Counted from the stretch's first letter, positions 1 through 10,279 are shown. The stretch: DNA of 64,000 nucleotides from Gammaproteobacteria bacterium (GCA_026707735.1 JAPOWH010000029.1:35962-99961); one strand, 5' to 3'. The notes: generated from the letters alone by a model not told the origin. Numbers and translations: made by a program.

Positions 1-252
1 CGTAAACCAATTCGCGTTGACATTCCTGTCTGGAAAGACAGTTTTCGTTTCGGACGCCCTATTGCAATCCAAGAGACTTCAGCTTGTGATGGCGATGTTG
101 AGAGATCCAAGGAATCAGTCATCGGATGTCGAATTGGATCAACGTTACCCACGAGCAATGTGCGCATTGACCTTCTTAGCATTGGCTGTATGATTAGGCA
201 TCGACGTTCGATGCCCCGCTCGAACAGGGAATCCCATGAAATCGTTTTTTAA
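1..252 (+). other. Open frame from window edge, possible 3' end of an upstream gene
   Basis: Reading frame 1 is open from the first base to a TAA at 250-252, 83 codons without a stop, and overlaps the start of the first repeat-protein gene by 17 bases. I recognise no motif in it. An open frame of this length could occur by chance, so it may be the tail of a gene that begins outside the window or simply upstream non-coding DNA with the promoter of the array. Nothing else was recognised in the first 235 bases. Confidence 0.2.
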
Positions 253-2122
253 CAAGATATTCGGATCAAAAATCTCTTTCCTCTCAGGAGTCGTAGTGAC
301 AGCAGCGATTTTTGGGGCGGTGTTGCTTGCTTCTAATTTGACCACCAACTCTAGCGGCCAGCCGGCCGATACGGGATCGTTGTCCAAATCGAGCGTTGAG
401 CAGCAATTGCGCGAAACATTAGCGTCGTCCGACGATGGCAGGACTGAGGATTCGGCGAGCAGTCTGTTCGAGCTGTCGCAACTAACGAGTGACTTTGCTC
501 GTTCAGTGGCGCTGCATGGAATTTTGATAGAAGCAAACCAAAGGGATTTACGACAGCTGATTGAAGAATCAAACGAAATTACACCAAGTAGCCGCCAGCA
601 TAGTATTCAGGAAGCGATCTTTCAGCGCTATACGACAATCGACCCTGCGAGCGCACTGCTTCGAGTTGAAGAAATGCCCGGCAACCGACATGGTCCCTTG
701 GTAAGCGTGGTATTCAAAGAGTGGTCACAACTGGATTTGGACAAAGCTGTCGCCAAAGCAGCACAGCTCGAGGGATCGACCAAACTTGCCGCTCTGCGTG
801 GAATATTGCAGTCTCGTGACGATCTATCAGACGACCTACGACTGGGCATCGCTCGTGATATCGGGAACGAACAGTACGCGATAGATTTTCTTACGCAATC
901 GCAAATGTCCGACTCCATAGACAACCCGCAGGCCGCGTGGAACACTTTAGTTAATGACGATCATGACGACATCGCTCAAATCGCCAGACTTGTCGAAGTT
1001 GCCCAATCATGGGTGGAACAAAGCGGATTCAGTGCATTACAAGAGATAAACGAATCTCTCTCCAATTGGCAATCGCGCATGGCAGTCCTCGGTTCTGTCA
1101 TTCATCGTTTGGCGCAATCCGATCCGGAAGGCCTGTTCAACCAAGTTTTGAATTACGACCAAGACCGCAACAACTTCATCGCTACAACGCTTGTTCAAGC
1201 TTGGGTGGCATCGGATCCACACGCAGCCCTTGATGCTGTAGTCAACGTAGAGTCGGACCGTTTACGGCAAACACTCTTGGAGTCGATCGTTAATCGTTGG
1301 GCTTACAGTGATCCACACGCAGTTCTCGATGCCATCGATTTGTTTCCTGAAGAGTCAAGAAGCATGGGAAGACGGACAGCCATTGTCGCTTTGGCTCGAT
1401 CTTCTCCAGAAGAAGCATCTAGGCTACTGTCCTCCGTAACAGGCAACAATTCTCGGTGGGATGTTGCACGCACCATTGCAAGCAGTTGGTCTCGTGAGGA
1501 TGTATATGGCGCTTTGGAGTGGGTGTTGGATAGTCCGGACGTTCAAGGCATGCAAAGCAGACTGCTAGAGGTCGTCTTGAACGAATTGACATCAGTTGAC
1601 CCTCAACTTGCGATGGAAACAGCGTTGCAGCAACCAATTAGCGGCGATCAGCGCGGACTGGAGTCAATTGTTATAGCTCGGTTGGCAAACTCCGACATTC
1701 AAAAAGCCATTGAAATGCTCTCGCAAGTTCGAGATGGACAGACAAAGTCGGCGGCTTACGCGTCAGTCGGTAGCGCGCTAGCAAGAAGCGGCGACATAGA
1801 CAAAGCGCTCAAATTGGCAGGAAGTCTGTCCGATGGAATGCAATCCGTCTACTATCAATCAGTTGTAAACGCTTGGGGACGCCGGGACCCTCAAGACTTG
1901 CTGGCATCTATGGACAGGCTCCCCACACCAGAGGTCAAATCGCGTGCAGCAATGTCGCTGGTCTTCAATAGTCGCTGGCAGCGGGACCTGACCGAAGAGG
2001 ACTTGGACTACGCCCGTTCCTTTCTGACAGAGCAAGATGCACGCTCGATAGAACGTGCAAGAGCGAGAGGCGGCTGGCAGCGAAACTCGGGAGGAGGACC
2101 TACGTCATTTCGTCGACGCTAG
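236..2122 (+). CDS. Membrane-anchored alpha-solenoid repeat protein, array gene 1
   Basis: This 628-residue protein has unknown function. Residues about 13-33 form one hydrophobic segment after a basic start, so it is probably anchored in the inner membrane with its body in the periplasm. A Ser/Asp-rich linker follows to about residue 75. The rest is helical repeats of about 32 residues with a W-(A/S)-x-x-D-P-x-x-A-L core; two adjacent units at about 330-390 both contain S-D-P-H-A. The C terminus is Arg/Gly-rich and ends in three Arg, unlike its paralogs. The ATG is preceded by AGGGA at a suitable distance. It is the first of six paralogs and groups with genes 2 and 3. A distant relation to TPR or HEAT-like proteins is inference. 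Confidence 0.85.
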   Translation: MKSFFNKIFGSKISFLSGVVVTAAIFGAVLLASNLTTNSSGQPADTGSLSKSSVEQQLRETLASSDDGRTEDSASSLFELSQLTSDFARSVALHGILIEANQRDLRQLIEESNEITPSSRQHSIQEAIFQRYTTIDPASALLRVEEMPGNRHGPLVSVVFKEWSQLDLDKAVAKAAQLEGSTKLAALRGILQSRDDLSDDLRLGIARDIGNEQYAIDFLTQSQMSDSIDNPQAAWNTLVNDDHDDIAQIARLVEVAQSWVEQSGFSALQEINESLSNWQSRMAVLGSVIHRLAQSDPEGLFNQVLNYDQDRNNFIATTLVQAWVASDPHAALDAVVNVESDRLRQTLLESIVNRWAYSDPHAVLDAIDLFPEESRSMGRRTAIVALARSSPEEASRLLSSVTGNNSRWDVARTIASSWSREDVYGALEWVLDSPDVQGMQSRLLEVVLNELTSVDPQLAMETALQQPISGDQRGLESIVIARLANSDIQKAIEMLSQVRDGQTKSAAYASVGSALARSGDIDKALKLAGSLSDGMQSVYYQSVVNAWGRRDPQDLLASMDRLPTPEVKSRAAMSLVFNSRWQRDLTEEDLDYARSFLTEQDARSIERARARGGWQRNSGGGPTSFRRR

Positions 2123-2131
2123 TTCCCCCTT

Positions 2132-2151
2132 GGATCAAGCAATGCTTGACC
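2132..2151 (+). other. Small hairpin between array genes 1 and 2
   Basis: A perfect six-base inverted repeat (TCAAGC/GCTTGA, three-base loop), flanked by GG and CC, lies just after the stop of gene 1. There is no following T-run, so it is a weak terminator candidate at best. It may only slow transcription or protect the transcript end. Confidence 0.25.
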
Positions 2152-2200
2152 CACTGTTGACCAGAAAATAACATACTTCCAGCCAGCAAACAGACTAATC

Positions 2201-4090
2201 ATGATGGAACATTCCAACGCCCACGACCGTCAGTTGCCATGCAAAGAATTGCTCTCTACATTGTCGGGACTAGGTGCAATTGCCGCCATCCTTGTTGTAG
2301 TAGCTGGATGTAGCGATAGTAACCGCCAGAGCCTAGAAGACGCTTCGGTCTCTGGCTCGACTAGCCGAGAAAAACCAACGACGCTCGACCAATCACGCAG
2401 CGTTCAAATGCAGGTCGAATCTCTGAGTGATCTAACTGCTTTTGACCGTGGATTCGATCGTTCCGTGGCGTTGCACAACCTACTTGCTGATGCAGACGAA
2501 AAGCGTTTGGTCAAATTGATCCAGCAGTCAAAGGAAATCGAACACTACAGTCAGCGTCGTAGTACTCAGAACGCCATTTTCCAACGATTCGCTTCATTGA
2601 ATCCCAAAGCGGCGCTAACTCATGTAGCCACAATGCCGCGGTTTGAGCGCGAGACATTGGTGGCAACGACTTTCTCGCAATGGGCGTTAGAGGATCTAGA
2701 GGGCGCGACAGAGCATGCGATGTCGTTGGAAGGATTCCGGAAGCATGCGGCTCTCAGAGGCATTCTCCAATCGAGAGATGACCTATCGGAAGAGCTGCGC
2801 CGAGAAATCGCGCGAAAAGTAGGAAATGAACAGCTAGCAATCGACTTGATCGCGCAGTCTAATCTAGCAGAGTCCATGGAAAGTCCTGAGCAGGCGTGGA
2901 GCACTTTAGTTAACGATGACATCCGCGATGCATCTCAGACTGGACTGCTCATCCAAGTTGCAGAAGCGTGGTTCGACAAGAGTGGATTGAGCGTGCTGGA
3001 CGAGATAAACCGGTCGATAGTTGACTGGCAGACTCGACAATCCATTCTTAACGCGATAGTAGAGCAAGTGGTGCAGACAGCTCCGCGAGAAGCCTTTGAC
3101 TTCGCGAGAGGCATGGAGGACGATGGAAGTCTTCTCTTGGTTGTAGCTAGAGCGTGGGCCAACCTAGATCCAGAATCGGCACTCGATGCGACTCAGACGG
3201 TTGATGCCGGTTTGCTACGCAGGAACTTAGAGTATTCGATTGTGCAGGTTTGGGCTAGCACCGACCCTCACTTCATTCTCGAGAATCTTGATCGACTTCC
3301 CGAAACTTCGCGAGCTATGGCGCAGAGCCAAGCGATCATGGCGATTGCCCGCACATCTCCCGAAGAAGCTGCCCACCTCATGGCAGGAATGGACGACGCC
3401 ACATCCCGCTATTCTGTCGCGTACACCATATTGTTCAATTGGTCTCGAACCGATGTGACTGCCGCATTGGACTGGGTCTTGAACAATAGCGATCTAAAGG
3501 ACTTGCGAGAGCAATTGCTTCCGATTGTGTTGAATCGCCTCGCAAGTGTAGACCCAGAATTCGCGATGCAAACGGCCCTGAATCAGCCGATAGGTCGAAA
3601 CGGCTCGGGCATGGAATACACCGTTTTGAGTTACATTGCTGCCAATGATCCGCAAAAAGCGCTTGCAATGCTCCCAAGAGTCCGTGAAGGGCAGACAAGC
3701 GTATGGGCTCACATCTCCGTCGGTGGAGCACTGGTGCGTGCTGGGCAGATTGACAGTGCGCTCAAACTTGCGTCCAACTTGGAAGGATCCGACCGAGAAA
3801 GGTACTACGGCAATTTGGTTAGCACATGGGCTTCAAACGACGCGAAGAGTTTGTACGACAACATTGACCGGTTGCCTACGTCCGATGTCAAGTCAAGCGC
3901 CGCTCTCACGCTAATAACTTGGAACAGTTGGCAGAAGAGTCTCTCGCAGGATCAAGTTGACAGAGCAAAGACCTTTCTTACCAGTGACGACGCTGAGGCC
4001 CTTGAACAAGGTGACACACAGCGAACCTTAGGTTACCGATTAGGAGTCGAGCACGGCTTCGTATTGCCGGCTCCCGCAGCGAGTCAGTAG
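2201..4090 (+). CDS. Repeat lipoprotein, array gene 2
   Basis: This 629-residue paralog of the neighbouring genes differs in its anchor. Residues 17-36 are hydrophobic and end in V-V-A-G-C, a good lipobox with Cys37 as the lipidated residue. The next residues are Ser-Asp, so by the E. coli rule (Asp at +2 retains in the inner membrane) the Ser at +2 predicts outer-membrane delivery. The repeats have the W-A-x-x-D-P core seen in gene 1, with the insert motif G-N-E-Q-L-A. Two ATG codons stand in tandem at 2201 and 2204, with no clear ribosome binding site. It lies 78 bases downstream of gene 1, so the two may be co-transcribed. Function unknown. Confidence 0.85.
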   Translation: MMEHSNAHDRQLPCKELLSTLSGLGAIAAILVVVAGCSDSNRQSLEDASVSGSTSREKPTTLDQSRSVQMQVESLSDLTAFDRGFDRSVALHNLLADADEKRLVKLIQQSKEIEHYSQRRSTQNAIFQRFASLNPKAALTHVATMPRFERETLVATTFSQWALEDLEGATEHAMSLEGFRKHAALRGILQSRDDLSEELRREIARKVGNEQLAIDLIAQSNLAESMESPEQAWSTLVNDDIRDASQTGLLIQVAEAWFDKSGLSVLDEINRSIVDWQTRQSILNAIVEQVVQTAPREAFDFARGMEDDGSLLLVVARAWANLDPESALDATQTVDAGLLRRNLEYSIVQVWASTDPHFILENLDRLPETSRAMAQSQAIMAIARTSPEEAAHLMAGMDDATSRYSVAYTILFNWSRTDVTAALDWVLNNSDLKDLREQLLPIVLNRLASVDPEFAMQTALNQPIGRNGSGMEYTVLSYIAANDPQKALAMLPRVREGQTSVWAHISVGGALVRAGQIDSALKLASNLEGSDRERYYGNLVSTWASNDAKSLYDNIDRLPTSDVKSSAALTLITWNSWQKSLSQDQVDRAKTFLTSDDAEALEQGDTQRTLGYRLGVEHGFVLPAPAASQ

Positions 4091-4335
4091 TAGCCGCTCC
4101 GCAATCACTATTCAAACTGCGCATCGGCACGATAGTCTCAAGCAGGCTTGTTGCCCGTCGATGCAAGAGTGTATTTGAGCTTCTACATTCGTTAGGCAGC
4201 GGGCATTTCGTGCAGACATGGCGAGCCCAGGCAACACGGTCAAATGCATCAAGTTCTCCCAACCGCATTTCGCCGTGGTGGTGACGGGTGTAGAAACCAC
4301 GAGACTAGGGACTTGCTGAAATCAAACGTACTCAC

Positions 4336-6135
4336 ATGGTCGACCTAAACACACTTAAATTCATTGCCATTGGATTTCTAGTAGGAGTACTGGCAACAAT
4401 TGCAACTCTTCTCGGCGTGTCTGTCCTCAACTTGCCAGGGTTGTCTCAATCACCGAGATCTGATGTTCAAGCTGACTCGTCCAAAACTCCATACGGCGCA
4501 GCGGACTCCAAACTCACATCTAACACCTCGCAATTCGCTACGCTTGACCACCTGCATGGGTTGACGGAAATCAAGAGCAACTTCCTGCGGGTGGCCACAT
4601 TCCATGCCACGCTAGCAAGTGCCGATGAAGAGCAATTGGTCCGATTCATCGCACAGTCAAAACGTGTCTCTAATCCCTCACAACGGCAATGGATACAAGA
4701 GGCCATATTTTCGAGACTCACAAATCTCGATCCGAACACGGCATTGGTCCAAGTCGAACAAATGCCCCATGCTTCCGCAATCGACCTCATGGAAACCATA
4801 TTTGCAGAGTGGTCGCTTAACGATTTGCCCAGCGCTATCGATCACATAGAGAAATTAGAGGGCACGATGCGGCTGGCGGCAATGCGTGGATTACTTCTCA
4901 CTCGTGATGACCTGTCCGAACAGGGTCGGCAAAATCTAGCAAAACGCCTAGGAAACGAGCTGTTGGCAGTCGACTTGAGCCAAGACTCGAAACTGACTCT
5001 TGCTCTCGATGATCCGAAGAAGGCTTGGCAGACAACTATGGAAGATGCCCGTGCCAACATTTCTCAAGTTGACGACTTGATTCGTATCGCACATGCGTGG
5101 GTTGACAAGAGTGGGCTCTCGGCAATCGATCAAATCAGCGAATCGTTGACGTCATGGGAGATCCGTTCCACGGTTTTTAGCTCGATTCTTCACCGAATAG
5201 CACAAACAAATCCTGAAGAAGCTTTTCTACATGCGCTCAAATTTGAGGGAGATCACAACAACTACCTGCTCTCCATCCTGACACAAGAATGGGCAACTAC
5301 CGACCCCGACGCTGCTATGTCAGCAATTGACGGCGTTGAATCTCCAGTCTTGCGCAGCTACTTGTACGATTCCGTGGTAAGGGGATGGGCTGAGAGAAAT
5401 CCTCAGGGAGTTCTGCAAGACTTAGGTTCGCTTCCCGAGAACTTCCAGGTACTAGCTCGAGAAGTCGCAATCCAGACTATTGCCAAAACCGAACCGAAAG
5501 AGGCAGCTCAACTAATTCCAAGTGTGGAGAACGAGAGCAGCCGCGCCGTGGTCGCGTTTTCGGTAGCGTCCAATTGGGCAAAACTAAACGCGCACGAGGC
5601 ATTGGATTGGGTAATAAATGATCCTGAAGTCCGATCGATGCGCAGAAATCTACTCGGTACGGTTCTTGAGGAACTTACTGAATTAGATCCACAGCTCGCA
5701 CTCTCGACCGCTCTGGAGCAGCCTATAGAGACTGATCAGATTGGTATGGAATCCCGAGTAATTACAAGGTTAGCGTGGACAGATGTTGAGAAAGCACTCG
5801 AATTGTTGCCAAGAGTTCGTGCAGGTCAAACCAAAATTCTTGCCTATGCTTCCGTTGGAGGCGCTTTGGTCCAAAATGGCAAGGCGCTTGAAGCGTTGGA
5901 AATGGCGAATCAGTTGCCCGAGAACCAACGAAATCGTTACTACGAAACTGTCGCGAATTCGTGGGCGCGTCACGACCCCGTTGATCTACTGAGCAACATC
6001 GAAAAGCTCCCCACCCCTGAGATTCGCTCACACGCTGCGAGGTTTCTGGTCGATTCCAACACGTGGCATCGCGTCCTTACTGATGATCAGGTCAAACACG
6101 CCAAGACATTTCTACCAGACGAACAGTTACGCTAA
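4336..6135 (+). CDS. Membrane-anchored alpha-solenoid repeat protein, array gene 3
   Basis: This 599-residue protein is the shortest of the six paralogs. A hydrophobic segment at residues about 9-32 acts as an uncleaved signal or anchor, followed by a polar Ser/Thr/Asp linker and about eleven helical units of the W-A-x-x-D-P-x-x-A type (for example W-A-T-T-D-P-D-A-A-M). The insert carries L-G-N-E-L-L-A, with Leu where the paralogs have Gln. The C-terminal tail after the last helix is shorter than in genes 1, 2, 5 and 6. No Shine-Dalgarno sequence is visible before the ATG. A gap of 245 bases without a recognisable gene separates it from gene 2. Confidence 0.85.
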   Translation: MVDLNTLKFIAIGFLVGVLATIATLLGVSVLNLPGLSQSPRSDVQADSSKTPYGAADSKLTSNTSQFATLDHLHGLTEIKSNFLRVATFHATLASADEEQLVRFIAQSKRVSNPSQRQWIQEAIFSRLTNLDPNTALVQVEQMPHASAIDLMETIFAEWSLNDLPSAIDHIEKLEGTMRLAAMRGLLLTRDDLSEQGRQNLAKRLGNELLAVDLSQDSKLTLALDDPKKAWQTTMEDARANISQVDDLIRIAHAWVDKSGLSAIDQISESLTSWEIRSTVFSSILHRIAQTNPEEAFLHALKFEGDHNNYLLSILTQEWATTDPDAAMSAIDGVESPVLRSYLYDSVVRGWAERNPQGVLQDLGSLPENFQVLAREVAIQTIAKTEPKEAAQLIPSVENESSRAVVAFSVASNWAKLNAHEALDWVINDPEVRSMRRNLLGTVLEELTELDPQLALSTALEQPIETDQIGMESRVITRLAWTDVEKALELLPRVRAGQTKILAYASVGGALVQNGKALEALEMANQLPENQRNRYYETVANSWARHDPVDLLSNIEKLPTPEIRSHAARFLVDSNTWHRVLTDDQVKHAKTFLPDEQLR

Positions 6136-6267
6136 CAGCAAGGATTCGAAACGTGGGAATTTGGAAGATATCATTTGAATGCTCTAGCCGATTGCCAAGT
6201 GTCGCTGAATTGACCACACAATCTTAGTGGAATTCCCTGTAGTCACAACCTCCCAATACTTGAATCC

Positions 6268-8091
6268 ATGAAGTTTGCTAGATCACGAATTGTCTCTCTA
6301 GCATCGCTCTCGTTCGCATTCTTCCTTGGCATAGGCGTGGGTGCACTCGTTTCTTGGCTATTGGGTTCCTATGGGACCCAAGATCTCCCGACAAATGTGG
6401 ATGCCGCAATCCCCATTAACAGCACCGATTCCCAGGCTCGAAAGGAAAACTCGGTGGCTACAGCTGCTATTGCTTCCCACTTGAATAGTCTCACGGTTAG
6501 GAGTCTTGAGGAACTAAAGCAAATTGAAAGCCCATACGACCGCAGCTTGGCACTGCGCAACACTTTGGTCGGTTTGGACATAGAACAATCGCTGAATCTC
6601 CTGGACAAGTCCTTAAACCTACCGGTTGGCAGCTCTCGAGATGAAATGCAATCCGCAATAATCCAGCGACTTGCACAAGTAAGCCCTAAGACAGCCCTAT
6701 CACGTGCCCTCGAATTGAATGCACGGATTTCAAACCAGCTTGTTTCACGCGTTTACGTTGAGTGGGCACACTCCGATTTGAATGGAGCGGTCTTGGCTGC
6801 ACTTCCACTTGATCAGAAATCTAAGGAATCTGCCTTAAACGCTATTCTGAATGAGAGAACTGATCTCCCCGCTGAGGCCCTGCGAGCGATTGCGCGCGAC
6901 CTAGGCAACGAACAGATGGCAATCAGGCTCATTGCACAGCGTGAAATCGAAGACGCACTCACGAAACCCGAGGAGAAATGGGACGAACTAGTTGCCAAGT
7001 TCCAGGACGATAGTCAAAATTCTTGGGATCTTGCTCGCGTGGCGAAAAGCTGGGTCAAGACGAACGGATTGAGCGCGTTGGATCAGATCGCAACCGCAAT
7101 TACAAATTTGCAGACAAGGGCCGAAGTCTTGCGAAGTGTGCTTAGATCAGTTGCCGAGACAGATCCACTTGCTGCATTTGAGTACGCATTGAACTCTGAA
7201 AATGATCCATCTGATTCTATTGTCTTTAGTGTTACGTCGGTATGGGCTCAGTCTGATCCACGAGCAGCTTTGGCTGCCGTGTCCGCTATAGACGATAACT
7301 CACGGCGTCACCAGTTGGAAGAGTCCATTGTCCTATTGTGGGCGACTGAAGAACCAATTGAGGTTTTGGATGGTATTGGGTCACTTCCGGCGACACATCA
7401 AGTTTTGGCAACAGTCGAAGCGGTCAGTGCTATAGCTTGGATCTCGCCCCAAAATGCGTCTATGAAAGTGACTGAATTGACACCAGGAGCGGCAAAGGCG
7501 AGGGCTGCATCCATGGTTGTGGCGGTGTGGTCGCTAGAAGACCCGAAGAAAGCTCTGGACTGGATTCTCAACGAGCCTTCTGTGGAGGACTTACGAACGC
7601 AATTGCTTGCGACGAATATTCCCGAGCTCGTTAAGGTTGACCCAGAACTTGCTATGTCCACAGCGCTTGCGCTGCCGCTCGCTGACGGAGAGAAAATTGA
7701 ATCCCTCGTTATTCATGCACTTGCCGTCAACGACGTGGATTCGACAATCAAGTTCCTACCTCAGCTGCGCACTGAAGGTTCCCGATCGCTTGCGTACCAA
7801 AGCATTGGTCAATCCTTGGTAAACACGGGCAGATTTGAGGAAGTCGTTAGTTTCGCCTACGAAGAGGTTCCGGATGCTCACCTAGCGGATTACTTTAGCT
7901 CCATCGTCGATTCTTGGGCACGGCAGGATTCCGTAGAGTTGCTCAGATCGATGGATCGATTACCCTCTGGATCAATCAGATCAAAAGCGGCGTCAGCTAT
8001 CCTGAGCCAGGAACGATCGTCATTGACTGCCAATCAACTTGAACGAACAAGGCAGTTTCTCACGGCACAGGACGCCAATTCGCATGAGTAA
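6268..8091 (+). CDS. Membrane-anchored alpha-solenoid repeat protein, array gene 4
   Basis: This 607-residue paralog begins the second subfamily (genes 4-6). The N terminus is basic (K-F-A-R-S-R), followed by a hydrophobic helix at about residues 9-32 ending in S-W-L-L, which resembles the anchors of genes 5 and 6 (Y-W-L-L). Residues 95-115 contain the R-S-L-A-L-R segment shared with gene 5, and the insert contains Q-D-D-S-Q-N-S-W, almost identical to a segment of gene 5. The helical repeats continue to the C terminus, which ends shortly after R-Q-F-L-T. The ATG lacks an obvious ribosome binding site. Predicted location is the periplasmic face of the inner membrane; function unknown. Confidence 0.85.
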   Translation: MKFARSRIVSLASLSFAFFLGIGVGALVSWLLGSYGTQDLPTNVDAAIPINSTDSQARKENSVATAAIASHLNSLTVRSLEELKQIESPYDRSLALRNTLVGLDIEQSLNLLDKSLNLPVGSSRDEMQSAIIQRLAQVSPKTALSRALELNARISNQLVSRVYVEWAHSDLNGAVLAALPLDQKSKESALNAILNERTDLPAEALRAIARDLGNEQMAIRLIAQREIEDALTKPEEKWDELVAKFQDDSQNSWDLARVAKSWVKTNGLSALDQIATAITNLQTRAEVLRSVLRSVAETDPLAAFEYALNSENDPSDSIVFSVTSVWAQSDPRAALAAVSAIDDNSRRHQLEESIVLLWATEEPIEVLDGIGSLPATHQVLATVEAVSAIAWISPQNASMKVTELTPGAAKARAASMVVAVWSLEDPKKALDWILNEPSVEDLRTQLLATNIPELVKVDPELAMSTALALPLADGEKIESLVIHALAVNDVDSTIKFLPQLRTEGSRSLAYQSIGQSLVNTGRFEEVVSFAYEEVPDAHLADYFSSIVDSWARQDSVELLRSMDRLPSGSIRSKAASAILSQERSSLTANQLERTRQFLTAQDANSHE

Positions 8092-8407
8092 TAAAACTAG
8101 GAAAGAGTCAAGGATTTCTTGATCGAGCTAAGTCTCTATGAGGATCTGTCTCCAAACATCAAAACGAACAAGTATCGATTTCATAAATAATTGATTTATC
8201 GTACTAAATCCTGTGTATTGCAGTTGCTCATCCAACTAAAGCAACGGTTCCACCACACACTCGGTTATTCAATAACAGTAGATTGAGTCTAACTGATCCT
8301 CTAAGTTTGTTTCACACTCTGAAATGCGACAATTTAGCTGTGCATTTGACCAATCAAGCTGAGAGGCATAGCATCTTGCTAATCTGCTTCCGCTACCGGT
8401 ACAGCCC
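8092..8407 (+). promoter_or_regulatory. AT-rich spacer between array genes 4 and 5 with a palindrome
   Basis: This 316-base spacer is the longest in the array and holds no gene that I can support. Its most distinctive element is an inverted repeat at 8183-8199, ATAAAT and ATTTAT around a five-base centre, in a strongly AT-rich patch. It could be an operator or promoter element that lets genes 5 and 6 be expressed apart from genes 1-4. That is inference; no confident -35/-10 pair was seen. Confidence 0.3.
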
Positions 8408-10279
8408 ATGACATCTTTCACATCGCGAAGGAAACGCTATGCGCTGCCAGCTCTTACCTTTCTACTTGGCATTGGATTCTCTTGTGCCGTCTATTGGTTA
8501 CTTCTAGCTCCAAACAAGAGCAACCAGCTCCAAGAAGCAATCACCGAAATCCCTAGCAAATACGACACTTCCAAAACCCAAGATCAACACGCGTCCGCGC
8601 AGGCATTGGGCCCAGACCAAAGTTCTAGCGCGACACCTACAAGTCTAATTGACATCGAACAAATCAACAGCCCGTTTGATCGGAGCTTAGCGCTGCGAGA
8701 CCTGCTCGCCAACACCGATGAGGAAGGTGCATTTGACCTATTTACCCAATCCTTGAGCCTACCTAGCCATCCTGGCAGTCGCGAACTACAGACTGCAATC
8801 ATTCAGAGACTGGCACAAATCAATCCTTCACGGGCACTAACTCATGCCACTAAGTTGGACAAACGTGAACCATTTTTGTCCGCACAATTCGTTCCCAACG
8901 TCTATAAAGAGTGGGCTCAGTCAAATTTGAACGAAGCCATTACAAGCGCGAAATCATTGGAGGAAAGCACAAGGAGGTCCGCTTCTGAAGCGATTCTGCA
9001 GGAACGAATCGATCTACCCGAAGAGAGGCTTCGTGAAATCGCTCGAGATCTTGGCGATGAACAGATAGCGGTTGCACTCATCAGACAGCTTGAGGTCAAC
9101 AAAGCTATTGAGAATCCGGAAAGAAATTGGAGCGGACTCGTATCCAGTCTGCAAGACGACGTGCAAAACTCGTGGAATATTTCTCGAGTTGCTATTTCTT
9201 GGATTGAGGAGAGCGGTTTTGGCGTCATGGATCAAATTGTTTCATCGCTAACAAACTCACAGACCAAGCTACAAGTAGTGCGAAACGTCCTCAATTCCAT
9301 AGCCGAAACCGATCCTGCCACGGCATTTGAGTATGCATTGACTATTGAGGACGATCTCTACAACCTGACCCTTACGGGCGTTGCAGACACATGGGCTCGG
9401 TCGGATCCAAGAGCCGCGCTGGCTTCGGCTTCGCAGGTTGAGCAGTCAACACTGCGCAACCAAATACAGGATTCAATTATTCGTACATGGTCTCATGCAG
9501 AACCCCGTGGAATCTTGAAGAGCGCAGGCGAGTTACCTGAGAGACTAAGTGCGTTAGCCACACGATCCGCAATCTGGTCCATTGCATGGACCTCGCCTAG
9601 AGACGCTGCCGAGCTTGTATCCGAGCTGGAAGCAGGACAGGAAAAGACACAGATTGCAACGAACGTAGCGATTACTTGGGCAAGAGGAGACGTTAGAGCT
9701 GCGCTGGATTGGATTCAAACGGAACCTTCAAATTCAGATATTCAGCCTCAATTGCTTGAGTCAATCATGGGTAGGCTTGCGCCGGTTGATCCAGAGCTAG
9801 CCATGGAAATCGCACTGGAACAGTCAATAGCCGACGGCGGGACGGGAATGGAGTTGCAAGTTGTGAGTGCATTGGCGATGGAGGACGTCGAAAAAGCTCT
9901 GGAACTCCTTCCTCAAACACGGAAGGGTCAAACCAGGTTGCGGGCATATCAAAATGTAGGTCGCGCTCTGGCACGAAATAACAATATTGATCAGGCACTT
10001 GAACTGCTTCAACAAGTATCCGATCCCGAGAAGTCCTCGGTCTTTTTGCCAATAGCTGCAGCGTGGGCAAGAACGGATTCTGAAGGACTACTCGATTCCA
10101 TTGACCGTCTCTCCTCGCAAGAGCTAAAGTCGAAGGCGGCAATGGCAATAGTGCTCTCCAACCGCGAATGGCAAAAGGTGCTAAGCGACGAACGGATTGA
10201 AGAGGCACGCAAGTTCCTTGAAGAAGGCGACCGGCAACTGCTTGAGGAAGGGGAAGCCAGTACTTTTCAATGGTGGTAG
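8408..10279 (+). CDS. Membrane-anchored alpha-solenoid repeat protein, array gene 5
   Basis: This 623-residue paralog has a very basic start (R-R-K-R at residues 7-10) and then a hydrophobic helix at about 12-34 ending in Y-W-L-L-L-A-P, nearly the same as gene 6. The positive-inside rule puts the body in the periplasm. After a polar linker the repeats begin near residue 95. Two adjacent units (about 310-375) read W-A-R-S-D-P-R-A-A-L and W-S-H-A-E-P. The insert motif is L-G-D-E-Q-I-A. The C terminus is Glu-rich and ends in Q-W-W, similar in style to the Y-G-W end of gene 6. No Shine-Dalgarno sequence precedes the ATG. Function unknown. Confidence 0.85.
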   Translation: MTSFTSRRKRYALPALTFLLGIGFSCAVYWLLLAPNKSNQLQEAITEIPSKYDTSKTQDQHASAQALGPDQSSSATPTSLIDIEQINSPFDRSLALRDLLANTDEEGAFDLFTQSLSLPSHPGSRELQTAIIQRLAQINPSRALTHATKLDKREPFLSAQFVPNVYKEWAQSNLNEAITSAKSLEESTRRSASEAILQERIDLPEERLREIARDLGDEQIAVALIRQLEVNKAIENPERNWSGLVSSLQDDVQNSWNISRVAISWIEESGFGVMDQIVSSLTNSQTKLQVVRNVLNSIAETDPATAFEYALTIEDDLYNLTLTGVADTWARSDPRAALASASQVEQSTLRNQIQDSIIRTWSHAEPRGILKSAGELPERLSALATRSAIWSIAWTSPRDAAELVSELEAGQEKTQIATNVAITWARGDVRAALDWIQTEPSNSDIQPQLLESIMGRLAPVDPELAMEIALEQSIADGGTGMELQVVSALAMEDVEKALELLPQTRKGQTRLRAYQNVGRALARNNNIDQALELLQQVSDPEKSSVFLPIAAAWARTDSEGLLDSIDRLSSQELKSKAAMAIVLSNREWQKVLSDERIEEARKFLEEGDRQLLEEGEASTFQWW

